A stretch of DNA of 64,000 nucleotides from Isoptericola sp044389085 (lineage in GTDB: Bacteria > Actinomycetota > Actinomycetes > Actinomycetales > Cellulomonadaceae). The position numbers were made by a program, and so were the translations under genes. The stretch lies in NCBI RefSeq assembly GCF_044389085.1, contig NZ_JBIRXP010000001.1:310001-374000 (forward strand). Direction: 5' to 3'. The notes under the pieces were generated by a model, which made no database searches, was not told where the DNA came from, and saw only the letters and a list, made by a program, of their open reading frames with translations. The first letter of the stretch is position 1. Each line of letters opens with the position of its first letter. This document shows positions 43,918 to 51,370 of this stretch, one piece after another.

Positions 43918-44792
43918 CCCGCCGTGCCGCCGTGCGTGCGCCCGAGGGGGACGACGAGTGGCGTCCCGGACACCGGGTCCGGCACGACCTGTGCCCGCAG
44001 GCCGAACGCCGCGTGCACGGAGGCGGCGGTGAGGACGTCGCCCGGCCGGCCCTCGGCCACGACCTGCCCGCCGCTCATCACCACGAGGTGGTCGGCGTAC
44101 CGGGCGGCGAGGTTGAGCTCGTGCAGCACCATGACGACGGTGGTGCCTTGGGTTCGGTTCAGCTCGGTCAGCAGGTCGAGCAGGTCGACCTGGTGGGCGA
44201 GGTCGAGGTACGTCGTGGGCTCGTCGAGCAGCACGATGTCCGTCTCCTGCGCCAGCACCATCGCGATCCACACCCGTTGGCGCTGGCCGCCCGAGAGCTC
44301 GGCCACGGGGCGGTCGGCGAGGTCCGCGACGCCCGTGGCCTCGAGGGCCCGCAGCACCGCGCCGTCGTCCGTCGAGCTGTGCCGCCCGAACCAGCCCTGG
44401 TGCGGGTACCGCCCGCGGCCCACGAGCTCCGCGACCCGGACGCCGTCGGGCGCGATCGACGACTGCGGCAGCACGCCGACCCGCTTCGCCAGCTCCTTGC
44501 GCGACAGGCCGCCCACGTCCTCGCCGCCCAGCGTCACGCGGCCGCCGTCGAGCGGGTGCAGCCGGGCCAGTCCGCGCAGCAGCGTCGACTTGCCGCAGGC
44601 GTTCGGGCCGACGATCGCGGTGACGCGACCGGCGGGGAGCTCCAGGTCGAGCCCGTCGATCACGCGACGCCCGTCGTAGCCGAGGCACACGCCGTGCGCG
44701 CGGAGCGTGACGTCCCGGGCCGCCCCCTGCGACGGGGCGGGGGTCGTGTCGGGACGCGCGGGCGCCGCTGCGGGCCGGTGCACGTCGGTCAT
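43914..44792 (-). CDS. iron-siderophore ABC transporter ATP-binding protein
   Basis: 292 residues. FecE/FepC family nucleotide-binding subunit. Walker A GPNACGKST (near residue 64), Q-loop LPQSSIAPDGV, signature LSGGQRQRV, Walker B IVLLDEPTTYLD and the switch VLHELN. A 28-residue Pro/Ala-rich tail precedes the core. ATG overlaps the stop of the permease gene (ATGA), showing coupling. Confidence 0.95.
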   Translation of the reverse strand: MTDVHRPAAAPARPDTTPAPSQGAARDVTLRAHGVCLGYDGRRVIDGLDLELPAGRVTAIVGPNACGKSTLLRGLARLHPLDGGRVTLGGEDVGGLSRKELAKRVGVLPQSSIAPDGVRVAELVGRGRYPHQGWFGRHSSTDDGAVLRALEATGVADLADRPVAELSGGQRQRVWIAMVLAQETDIVLLDEPTTYLDLAHQVDLLDLLTELNRTQGTTVVMVLHELNLAARYADHLVVMSGGQVVAEGRPGDVLTAASVHAAFGLRAQVVPDPVSGTPLVVPLGRTHGGTAG

Positions 44793-45853
44793 GCGAGCCT
44801 CTTCCTTCGGTCGGTGGCCAGGAGCCACAGCAGGTAGGGGGCGCCGATGAGGCCGGTCACGATGCCGGTGGGCGCCTCGAGCCCGAACAGCAGGTGCTGG
44901 CCCACGACGTCGGCCGCGAGCACGAGGACGGCGCCGGTCAGCACCGACACGGCGAGCGCGGCCCCGCCGTCGGACAGCAGCCGGCGTGCGATCGCGGGGG
45001 CCACGAGGGCGACGAACGCGAGCGGGCCGACGAACGAGGTCGCGACCCCCACCAGGCCGACGGCGAGCAGCAGCGACACGACGCGCGCGGCATCGACGGG
45101 TACGCCGAGGGCGCGCGCGTTGTCGTCCCCGAGGGCGAGCGGTCCCTGCCAGCGCGAGACGACCGCGATCCCGGCGCCGAGCACCAGCACGGCCGCGGCG
45201 AACGTGACGAGGTCTGCGCCGCGCACGTCGGCCACGCTCCCGACGGTCCACACGAGCGCGGACTGGGCGGCGCGGATCTCGACGCTCGCCAGCAGCCAGG
45301 CCAGGATCGACGAGCACAGGTACGCGAAGCCGACGCCGACCAGCACGAAGCGGATGGAGTGCAGGCCCTGGCGCCACGCGAACAGCCAGATCGCCAGCGC
45401 GACGAGCAGGGCGCCGAGGAACGCCGCCCCGGACACGGCCAGGCCGGTCAGGCCCAGCACGAGCATCGCGGTGACGGCCCCGAGACTGGCGCCGCTGGCG
45501 ATGCCGAGGATGTCGGGGCTGGCCAACGGGTTGCGCAGCGTCGTCTGGAACAGCGCGCCCGCGAGCCCGAACGCCGCCCCGGCGAGCACGGCCGTCTCGA
45601 TGCGGGGCAGCCGCAGGCGCTGCACGACGAACAGGTCGGCGTCCGAGCCGACGCCGAACAGCGCCGCCAGGGCGCGGCCGGGGGCGAGCGAGGCCTCGCC
45701 GAGCGTGAGGGCGAGGGTGGCGCAGGCCACGAGCAGGACGGCGAGCGTGCTCACGACGAGCGTGAGCCGGCGTCGGCGTCGGCGGCGCAGGGCGACGACG
45801 GGGTCGGCGGGAGCGTCCGGGCCCGCGGGGCGGGCGTCGAGGTCGGCGGTCAT
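44789..45853 (-). CDS. FecCD-type iron-siderophore permease
   Basis: 354 residues. Basic N-terminal tail (RRRRRRRLT) followed by about ten membrane helices; family markers LRLPRIETAVLAGAAFGLAGALFQTTLRNPLASPDILGI and GAALAV, HLLFGLEAPTGIVTGLIGAPYLLWLL near the C-terminus. One half of the permease heterodimer. Starts 2 nt after the stop of the other permease gene. Confidence 0.95.
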   Translation of the reverse strand: MTADLDARPAGPDAPADPVVALRRRRRRRLTLVVSTLAVLLVACATLALTLGEASLAPGRALAALFGVGSDADLFVVQRLRLPRIETAVLAGAAFGLAGALFQTTLRNPLASPDILGIASGASLGAVTAMLVLGLTGLAVSGAAFLGALLVALAIWLFAWRQGLHSIRFVLVGVGFAYLCSSILAWLLASVEIRAAQSALVWTVGSVADVRGADLVTFAAAVLVLGAGIAVVSRWQGPLALGDDNARALGVPVDAARVVSLLLAVGLVGVATSFVGPLAFVALVAPAIARRLLSDGGAALAVSVLTGAVLVLAADVVGQHLLFGLEAPTGIVTGLIGAPYLLWLLATDRRKRLA

Positions 45854-45854
45854 C

Positions 45855-46901
45855 TCACACCCCCGCCACGGTCCGGCCGCGGGCCACGGCCACGAGCACG
45901 GGGGCCCCGATCGCGGCGGCGACGACGCCGGCCTCGAGCTCGGAGTGCGGCAGCACGAGCCGCCCGATGACGTCGGCGCCCAGCAGCATCACGGGGCCGA
46001 GGACGGTCGTCAGCGGCACGATCCACCGGTAGTCGGTGCCGACCAGGCGGCGGGCGGCGTGCGGCACGGCCAGCCCGACGAGCGCGATCGGGCCGGCCAG
46101 GGCCGTCGCCGTGCCGGCGAGCAGGATGACGGCGACCGCCGTGAGGCCGCGGGTCACCCCGACCCGCTGACCGAGCGCGGAGGCGACGTCGTCGCCGAGC
46201 GCGAGCATGGAGAGCCGGTGGGCGAGCGCGCCCGCGAGCACGATGCCGACCACGACGAAGGGCCACAGCACCGACAGCGTCTCGGTGCCGCGCCCGGTGA
46301 GGGAGCCCACGGCCCAGAAGCGGTACATGTTGAAGGCCTCGGGGTCGCGCAGCAGCACCAGGGTGATCAGGGGCGTGATGAGCGCGGTGACGGTCGCGCC
46401 GACGAGCGCGAGCTTGACCGGTTGCCCGGCGCCGATGGAGAAGACCAGCAGCGCGGCGGCGGCGGTGCCCGCGAACGCGAACCAGACGAAGCCGAGCGGG
46501 GAGGCCACGCCGAGCATCGACACGGCGATCACCACGGCGAGCGACGCCCCGGAGTTGAGGCCGAGCAGCCCCGGGTCCGCGATCGGGTTGCGCGTGACGC
46601 CCTGCACGAGGGTGCCCGCGATGCCGAGGGCCGCACCCGCGGCGAGGCCGATGAGCGTGCGCGGCACGCGCTGGTCCCGCACGACGTCGTGGTCGACGTT
46701 CCCCGCGACCGGGTGGGTGAGCGCCTGCCAGACGGTCGCGACGTCGATGTCACGCACGCCCAGGGCCAGGCTCGCCAGCACGACGACCGCGAGGACCGCG
46801 ACGGCGGCCAGGACGACCAGGACGCGGCCACGGACCCGCCGGGCGAGGAGGTGGGACGCGGACGGCCGGGCGGGCGCGACGGCGGTGGTCGCGGTGCTCA
46901 C
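45855..46901 (-). CDS. FecCD-type iron-siderophore permease
   Basis: 348 residues, ten predicted membrane helices. Markers: QRVPRTLIGLAAGAALGIAGTLVQGVTRNPIADPGLLGLNSGASL and VGLAVPHAARRLVGTDYRWI, with the closing GAPVLVAVARG. Pairs with the 44789 product. GTG start overlaps the stop of the dedA-like gene upstream (GTGA). Confidence 0.95.
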   Translation of the reverse strand: MSTATTAVAPARPSASHLLARRVRGRVLVVLAAVAVLAVVVLASLALGVRDIDVATVWQALTHPVAGNVDHDVVRDQRVPRTLIGLAAGAALGIAGTLVQGVTRNPIADPGLLGLNSGASLAVVIAVSMLGVASPLGFVWFAFAGTAAAALLVFSIGAGQPVKLALVGATVTALITPLITLVLLRDPEAFNMYRFWAVGSLTGRGTETLSVLWPFVVVGIVLAGALAHRLSMLALGDDVASALGQRVGVTRGLTAVAVILLAGTATALAGPIALVGLAVPHAARRLVGTDYRWIVPLTTVLGPVMLLGADVIGRLVLPHSELEAGVVAAAIGAPVLVAVARGRTVAGV

Positions 46902-47452
46902 GAGGCGTCCTCGCTCGCGGCGGGCGCGCTCGCGTCCGCGGGCGTGCGCCGCGTCAGGCGGTGGACCACCCAGGAGACCAGGGCCACCGCGCCGAGGCCG
47001 ACCGCGACGAGCGTGACGGGGTGGCGCAGGCCGACGGCGATCGCGGCGTTCACGGCGGCGGTGCCGACCGTGGTCCAGATGCCCGCCCAGACGGCGCAGC
47101 CGGCGAGCAGCGCCACGAGGTAGCGCCCGTAGGGCATGCGCAGGTAGCCCGCGGCGAGGTTGACGAGGGTCTGCACCCCGACCGTGAAGAAGGACAGCGT
47201 CACCGCGGGCGGCCCCCAGCGGTTCACGCGCTCGACGACGGCCGTCGCGCCCGGACGGGAGAGGGCGTCCGCGACCCGGCCGTTCGCGGTGCCCCGCGCC
47301 ACGCCGCGCCCCGCCCAGTAGGTGGCCTGCGCGCGCACGAGCACGATCCCGAACGCGGCCGCGTAGACGACCCAGAACGGCACGCCGGCGATCGTGAACA
47401 CGCCGGCGGGCTCCGCGGCGGGCGCTGTGGGCGCGGCGGTGATCAGGTGCAC
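46898..47452 (-). CDS. DedA-like membrane protein
   Basis: 184 residues. Hydrophobic segments near residues 17-40, 80-105, 108-130 and 145-165; the conserved DedA core appears as LSFFTVGVQTLVNLAAGYLRMPYGRYLVA (in place of the usual F-x-PGxR-T). A typical DedA has the catalytic-like Arg in that motif, and here it is Gln/Thr, so activity may differ. DedA proteins are lipid flippases/scramblases or stress-related. Its gene heads the iron-siderophore operon, directly behind an IdeR-type box. Confidence in the family is moderate. Confidence 0.7.
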   Translation of the reverse strand: MHLITAAPTAPAAEPAGVFTIAGVPFWVVYAAAFGIVLVRAQATYWAGRGVARGTANGRVADALSRPGATAVVERVNRWGPPAVTLSFFTVGVQTLVNLAAGYLRMPYGRYLVALLAGCAVWAGIWTTVGTAAVNAAIAVGLRHPVTLVAVGLGAVALVSWVVHRLTRRTPADASAPAASEDAS

Positions 47453-47470
47453 GGCCTCATTGTGCCCGAC

Positions 47471-47489
47471 TGAGGTATGCCTGCCCTAA
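47471..47489 (-). promoter_or_regulatory. DtxR/IdeR-type iron box upstream of the dedA-like gene
   Basis: Minus-strand TTAGGGCAGGCATACCTCA, matching 14 of 19 bases of TTAGGTTAGGCTAACCTAA, located 19 bp before the GTG at 47452 in the short space after zur. Confidence 0.7.
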
Positions 47490-47503
47490 TCTGGCGACCG
47501 AGC

Positions 47504-47935
47504 TCAGCGGCCGTCGGAGGCCCCGCAGTCGGAGCATCGTCCCCACAGCTCCACCGTGTGCTCGATGTCGGCGAAGCCGTGCGCGGCGCCGACCGACACG
47601 GACCACTGCTCGACCGTCGGCCCGTCGATCTCGACGGCGCGCCCGCAGTCCCGGCACACCAGGTGGTGGTGGTGCTCGCGCCGGGCGCAGCGGCGGTACA
47701 GGCTCTCGCCGTCCTCGCTGCGCAGCACGTCGACGTCGCCGCCGTCCGCGAGGGTCTGCAACGTCCGGTACACGGTGGCGAGGCCGACGGCGTCGCCGCG
47801 GGAGCGCAGCAGCTCGTGCAGCTGCTGGGCGCTGCGGAACTCGTCCGTGTCGCCGAGGGCGTCCGCCACGGCCGCCCGTTGCCGCGTCATCCGCGGCGGC
47901 GCGGAGGTGCGGGCGGTGCGGGTGGTCTCGTTCAC
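47504..47935 (-). CDS. zur: Fur family zinc uptake regulator
   Basis: 143 residues. Winged helix with RMTRQRAAVADAL, SAQQLHELLRSRGDAVGLATVYRTLQTLADGGDVDVLR and the metal region HHHHLVCRDCGRAVE (Cys and His ligands) and RCSDCGASDGR for a structural Zn. Its position at the end of the znuACB operon, whose promoter has two Zur-like palindromes, identifies it as Zur rather than Fur. GTG overlaps the znuB stop (GTGA). Confidence 0.93.
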   Translation of the reverse strand: MNETTRTARTSAPPRMTRQRAAVADALGDTDEFRSAQQLHELLRSRGDAVGLATVYRTLQTLADGGDVDVLRSEDGESLYRRCARREHHHHLVCRDCGRAVEIDGPTVEQWSVSVGAAHGFADIEHTVELWGRCSDCGASDGR

Positions 47936-48873
47936 GGCGTGCACTCCTCCTGAGGTGCGGCCCGGCCGGCGGGGGCCGGGGAGACGGCGACGTCGTCGGG
48001 GATGTCCGGATGCGGGTCGACGGGCACGCGGCGGCGGGCCAGCAGCGGGTGCAGCGCGGCGACCACGGCGTAGACGGCGATCGCGAGCACCACGATGAGC
48101 GCGCCGGGCGAGACGTTGTGCCAGTAGGTGATCGACAGACCGGTGACGCAGACGGTCACCCCCACGAGCGAGGCGACGAGCATCGTGCGCCGGAAGGACC
48201 GGGTGACGAGCTGGCCGATGGCGACCGGCACGATCATCAGCGCGGAGACGAGCAGCAGGCCGACCACCCGCATCGCCACCGTCACGGTGAGCGCGGCGAG
48301 CACGGCGACGGCCATGTTCAGGGCCCAGACGGGCAGCCCGGACGACATGGCGAACTCCTCGTCGTGGCTCACCGAGAACAGCGCCGCGCGCAGCCCGAGC
48401 CCGATGAGCAGGATGAGGCCGCACAGGGCGACGGTGACCCAGACGTCGGACAGCGTGACCGACGAGATAGAGCCGAACAGGTAGGCCATGAGGCTGCCGG
48501 ACGAGCCGCCGGCCAGCCCGATGAGCAGCACGCCGCCGGCGATGCCCCCGTAGAACAGGATGGCGAGCGCCAGGTCGCCCGACGTGCGACCGCGGCGGCG
48601 CACGACCTCGATGAGGACCGAGCCGGCCACGGCGGCCAGCACCGCGCCCGGCACGGCCAGCACGTCGTCGGGGACCAGCCCCATGGCCGCGCCGACCAGC
48701 CAGCCGAGCGCGACCCCCGTCAGCGCGACGTGCCCGATCCCGTCGCCCAGCAGGGCGAGGCGCTTCTGCACCAGGTAGGTGCCGACGACCGGTGCGCTGA
48801 CGCCGACCAGCAGGGCCGCGACGAGCGCCCGCTGCATGAACGGGTCGGTGACCATCTCCCACAGGCCGCTCAT
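47932..48873 (-). CDS. znuB: zinc ABC transporter permease
   Basis: 313 residues. Family 9/ABC-3 permease with about eight membrane helices: FMQRALVAALLVGVSAPVVGTYLVQKRLALLGDGIGHVALTGVALG at the start (the QKR-x4-GDGIGH pattern), LMAYLFGSI, and LLVSALMIVPVAIGQL. C-terminal cytoplasmic Pro/Ala-rich tail of about 40 residues. ATG overlaps the znuC stop (ATGA). Confidence 0.95.
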   Translation of the reverse strand: MSGLWEMVTDPFMQRALVAALLVGVSAPVVGTYLVQKRLALLGDGIGHVALTGVALGWLVGAAMGLVPDDVLAVPGAVLAAVAGSVLIEVVRRRGRTSGDLALAILFYGGIAGGVLLIGLAGGSSGSLMAYLFGSISSVTLSDVWVTVALCGLILLIGLGLRAALFSVSHDEEFAMSSGLPVWALNMAVAVLAALTVTVAMRVVGLLLVSALMIVPVAIGQLVTRSFRRTMLVASLVGVTVCVTGLSITYWHNVSPGALIVVLAIAVYAVVAALHPLLARRRVPVDPHPDIPDDVAVSPAPAGRAAPQEECTP

Positions 48874-49739
48874 CGCGCCAGCTCCTCGTCGGTGTCGTCG
48901 GGTCGCTCGAAGGGCCCTTCCGAGAGCCGGACGTTCTCGGGCCGCTGCACGGCCCGCGGGCGCGCGTGCGGGTGCACGTGCTCGTGGGCCTCGCCGCCGT
49001 GGGCGGGCTGCGGGGTCGGCGGGGCGCCGTCGTGCACGACGCGACCGTGCCGCAGGACGACGCACCGCTGCACGAGCGGGGCGAGCTCGCCGAGCTCGTG
49101 CAGCACGACGAGCACCGTCATGCCCTCGGCCACGAGCCGCGTCATGGTGGCGGCGAAGGCCTCCTGGCTGGGGCGGTCGACTCCCGCGACGGGCTCGTCG
49201 AGCACGAGCAGGTCGGGCCGGCGGACCAGGGCGCGGGCGATGAGCACGCGCTGCTGCTGGCCGCCGGAGAGCTCGTGGGTGGCGTGGCGGGCACGGTCGC
49301 CGAGGCCGACCAGGTCGAGCGCGTCGCGGACCCGGGCGCGCCAGCCGCGCGGCAGCCGCAGGCGCCGGCCGTGCAGCAGGCCCGACGCGACCACCTCGGC
49401 CGCCGTGGACGGGACACCCGCCGCGGCGCTGACGCGCTGCGGCACGTAGCCCACGCGGCCCCACGGCACGTCGTTGCCGAGCGCGTGGCCGAACAGGCGC
49501 ACGCTGCCCGCCGTGGCCGGCAGCACGCCGACGAGGGTGCGCACCAGGGTGGACTTGCCCGAGCCGTTGGCGCCCAGCAGGGCGACGACCTCGCCGCGCC
49601 GCACCGTGAGGTCCACGCCGCGCAGCACGGGGCTGACGCCGAGGCGGACGTGCACGTCGCGCGCCTCGATGGCGGGGACGGCGTCGTCGCGCGGCGGGGT
49701 CGAGGCCTCGTTCGGGGAGTCGGTGGCGAGCGTGGTCAT
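48870..49739 (-). CDS. znuC: zinc ABC transporter ATP-binding protein with His-rich C-terminus
   Basis: 289 residues. Walker A GANGSGKST, Q-loop YVPQRVS, signature LSGGQQQRV, Walker B LLVLDEPVAGVD and HELGEL for the switch. The C-terminal tail (near residues 240-262) contains HGGEAHEHVHPHARP, five His in a short stretch, which is unusual for the ATPase and may bind zinc. ATG overlaps the znuA stop. Confidence 0.94.
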   Translation of the reverse strand: MTTLATDSPNEASTPPRDDAVPAIEARDVHVRLGVSPVLRGVDLTVRRGEVVALLGANGSGKSTLVRTLVGVLPATAGSVRLFGHALGNDVPWGRVGYVPQRVSAAAGVPSTAAEVVASGLLHGRRLRLPRGWRARVRDALDLVGLGDRARHATHELSGGQQQRVLIARALVRRPDLLVLDEPVAGVDRPSQEAFAATMTRLVAEGMTVLVVLHELGELAPLVQRCVVLRHGRVVHDGAPPTPQPAHGGEAHEHVHPHARPRAVQRPENVRLSEGPFERPDDTDEELAR

Positions 49740-50728
49740 GAGCACTGCAGCCCTTCGGTGAGCGCGGCCAGGTTGTCCCGCATGACCGAGACGTAGTCGT
49801 CGCCGGCCTCGGACGCGGACTTCGACAGGCCCTCGAGCGGGTCGAGGACGGCGGTGGTGACACCGATGTCGCTCGCGAGCGTCTCCGCCACCTTGGGGCT
49901 GGTCAGCGTCTCGGTGAAGATCGTGCTGACGCCGTTCTCCTTGACGACGGCGCCCACCTCGCGCAGTCGCGCGGGGGAGGGCTCCGCCTCCGGGTCGAGG
50001 CCGACGATGCCGACCTGCTCGAGGTCGTAGCGCTCCGCGAGGTAGCCGAACGCCTCGTGCGACGTGACGAGCGTGCGCGACGCGCACTCCTGGAGGCCGG
50101 CCTCGAACTCGCCGTCCAGCTCCGTGAGCGACTTCGCCAGGGCGCGCGCGTTCTCCGCGTAGGTGGCCGCGTGCTCCGGGTCCGCCTCGCCGAGCGACGC
50201 CGCGACCGCGTGGCCGACGTCGATCACGCGCGTCGGGTCGAGCCAGAAGTGCGGGTCGGCCGCGCCCTCGGCGTGCTCGTGACCGTCGTCGTCGGCGTGC
50301 TCGTGACCGTCCTCCTCGGCGTGCTCGTCGGCGTGCTCGTCGGTCTCCGCGCCGGCCGGGGTGCCGGGGTGCTGCTCGAGCGTCACGACGTCGCTGGTGT
50401 CCACGACGTGCTCCGGCGACTGCGTCGTGACGGCCTCGTCGACGGCCGCCTGGAAGCCGGAGGAGTACACGACGAGGTCCGCGGTGCCGATCTGGCGCAC
50501 CTGGGCGGGCGAGAGCTCGAGGTCGTGCGGCTCCGCGGCCGGCGGGGTGAGGTTGGAGACCGTGACGAGGTCACCGCCCACCTGCTCGGCCACGTACTGC
50601 AGCGGGTAGAACGACGCGAGCACCTCGAGCGTGCCGTCGGACCCGCCGTCGTCGGTCGAGCACCCGGCGAGCACGGCGGGCAGGACGAGAGCGGGCAGGG
50701 CGGCGAGGGCCGCGCGTCGGCGAAGCAT
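49736..50728 (-). CDS. znuA: zinc ABC transporter substrate-binding lipoprotein
   Basis: 330 residues. Lipobox VLAGCS after a short signal (residues 1-23). Cluster A-I fold with FYPLQYVAEQVGGD, PPAAEPHDLELSPAQ (first zinc-ligand His), and SHEAFGYLAERYDL (third His). A His/Asp/Glu-rich loop of about 35 residues (EHADEHAEEDGHEH and further copies, then GAADPHFWLDP) is typical of ZnuA and probably gathers zinc. First gene of znuACB-zur, transcribed from a leaderless Zur-controlled promoter. Confidence 0.96.
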   Translation of the reverse strand: MLRRRAALAALPALVLPAVLAGCSTDDGGSDGTLEVLASFYPLQYVAEQVGGDLVTVSNLTPPAAEPHDLELSPAQVRQIGTADLVVYSSGFQAAVDEAVTTQSPEHVVDTSDVVTLEQHPGTPAGAETDEHADEHAEEDGHEHADDDGHEHAEGAADPHFWLDPTRVIDVGHAVAASLGEADPEHAATYAENARALAKSLTELDGEFEAGLQECASRTLVTSHEAFGYLAERYDLEQVGIVGLDPEAEPSPARLREVGAVVKENGVSTIFTETLTSPKVAETLASDIGVTTAVLDPLEGLSKSASEAGDDYVSVMRDNLAALTEGLQCS

Positions 50729-50764
50729 GAGAACGATTCTCAGGAGATTGAGAACCGTTGTCAA
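50728..50764 (-). promoter_or_regulatory. znuA promoter with two Zur boxes
   Basis: On the minus strand: TTGACA (plus-strand 50759-50764), 17-nt spacer, GAGAAT (50736-50741), 7 nt, then the ATG at 50728. Perfect palindrome TGAGAACGATTCTCA (50728-50742) covers the -10 and start; TTGAGAACCGTTGTCAA (50748-50764), one mismatch, covers the -35. Both resemble actinobacterial Zur boxes, so zinc-bound Zur should block the promoter. Confidence 0.9.
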
Positions 50765-50807
50765 ACCGGCCGTCCGTGGCGGACCCGCGCCAGGCCGGAG
50801 GACTCCG

Positions 50808-50813
50808 TACCCT
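50808..50813 (+). promoter_or_regulatory. possible -10 box of the YciI gene
   Basis: TACCCT, predicting a start about 50 nt before the ATG at 50870, back to back with the znuA promoter. Confidence 0.4.
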
Positions 50814-50869
50814 GAAGGTCGAGCCGCGGTGGCGACGACCGTCCGGGAGCGGCCCGGCAGGAGGGCGCG

Positions 50870-51220
50870 ATGCGCTTCGACGAGCTGGTGCTGGTGCGGC
50901 TGGTGCGCCCGGACGACTGGGCGCCGCTGCCCGAGGACGACGTCCTGGCGGTCCAGGACGCGCACCTGGCGGCCGTCGCGGACCTGCGCGACCGCGGACT
51001 GCTGCTCGCCGCGGGCCCGGCCGCGGGCGGCGACGAGCGGGTGCGGGGCTTCGCCGTCATGACGTGCCGCGTCGAGGAGGCGCAGGAGCTGTGGGCCCAG
51101 GACCCGGGCGTGCTGGCGGGCCGGTTCGTGGCCGAGTGCACGGCCTGGCTGACGCCGGCCGGGACGGTTGTCGCGGGCCCGGGCGTCCTGCCGCGCTCGG
51201 TGGCAGAGGCCCAGGAGTGA
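50870..51220 (+). CDS. YciI family protein
   Basis: 116 residues. YCII-like dimeric ferredoxin-type fold; markers are VQDAHLAAVADLRDRGLLLAAGPAAG, GFAVMTCRVEEAQELWAQDPGV and VECTAWLTPAGTV. Some members carry out dehalogenation or act with sigma factors, but most have no known function. AGGAGG 5-7 nt before ATG. Confidence 0.85.
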   Translation: MRFDELVLVRLVRPDDWAPLPEDDVLAVQDAHLAAVADLRDRGLLLAAGPAAGGDERVRGFAVMTCRVEEAQELWAQDPGVLAGRFVAECTAWLTPAGTVVAGPGVLPRSVAEAQE

Positions 51221-51248
51221 CGACCGCCCGGGCGGCTCGACGCGCCCC

Positions 51249-51254
51249 GGTAGG
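51249..51254 (+). promoter_or_regulatory. -10 box of glyS promoter
   Basis: TAGGCT, giving a leader of roughly 105-110 nt before GTG 51371, which has AGGAG 7-8 nt upstream. A T-box was looked for but not recognised. Confidence 0.45.
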
Positions 51255-51370
51255 CTGAGGGCACCGCAGCCGGTCGACGTCGGCCTCCGACATGCCGACG
51301 TGCAGCCGCTGCGGCGTTCCCCGCACCGGCCCCACGAGCCACGTGGCGGCCCGACACCCAGGAGTGATCC

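Noticed and set aside
51255..51370. T-box riboswitch in the glyS leader
   Set aside because: The leader is only about 105 nt and I could not find the T-box consensus or specifier stem.
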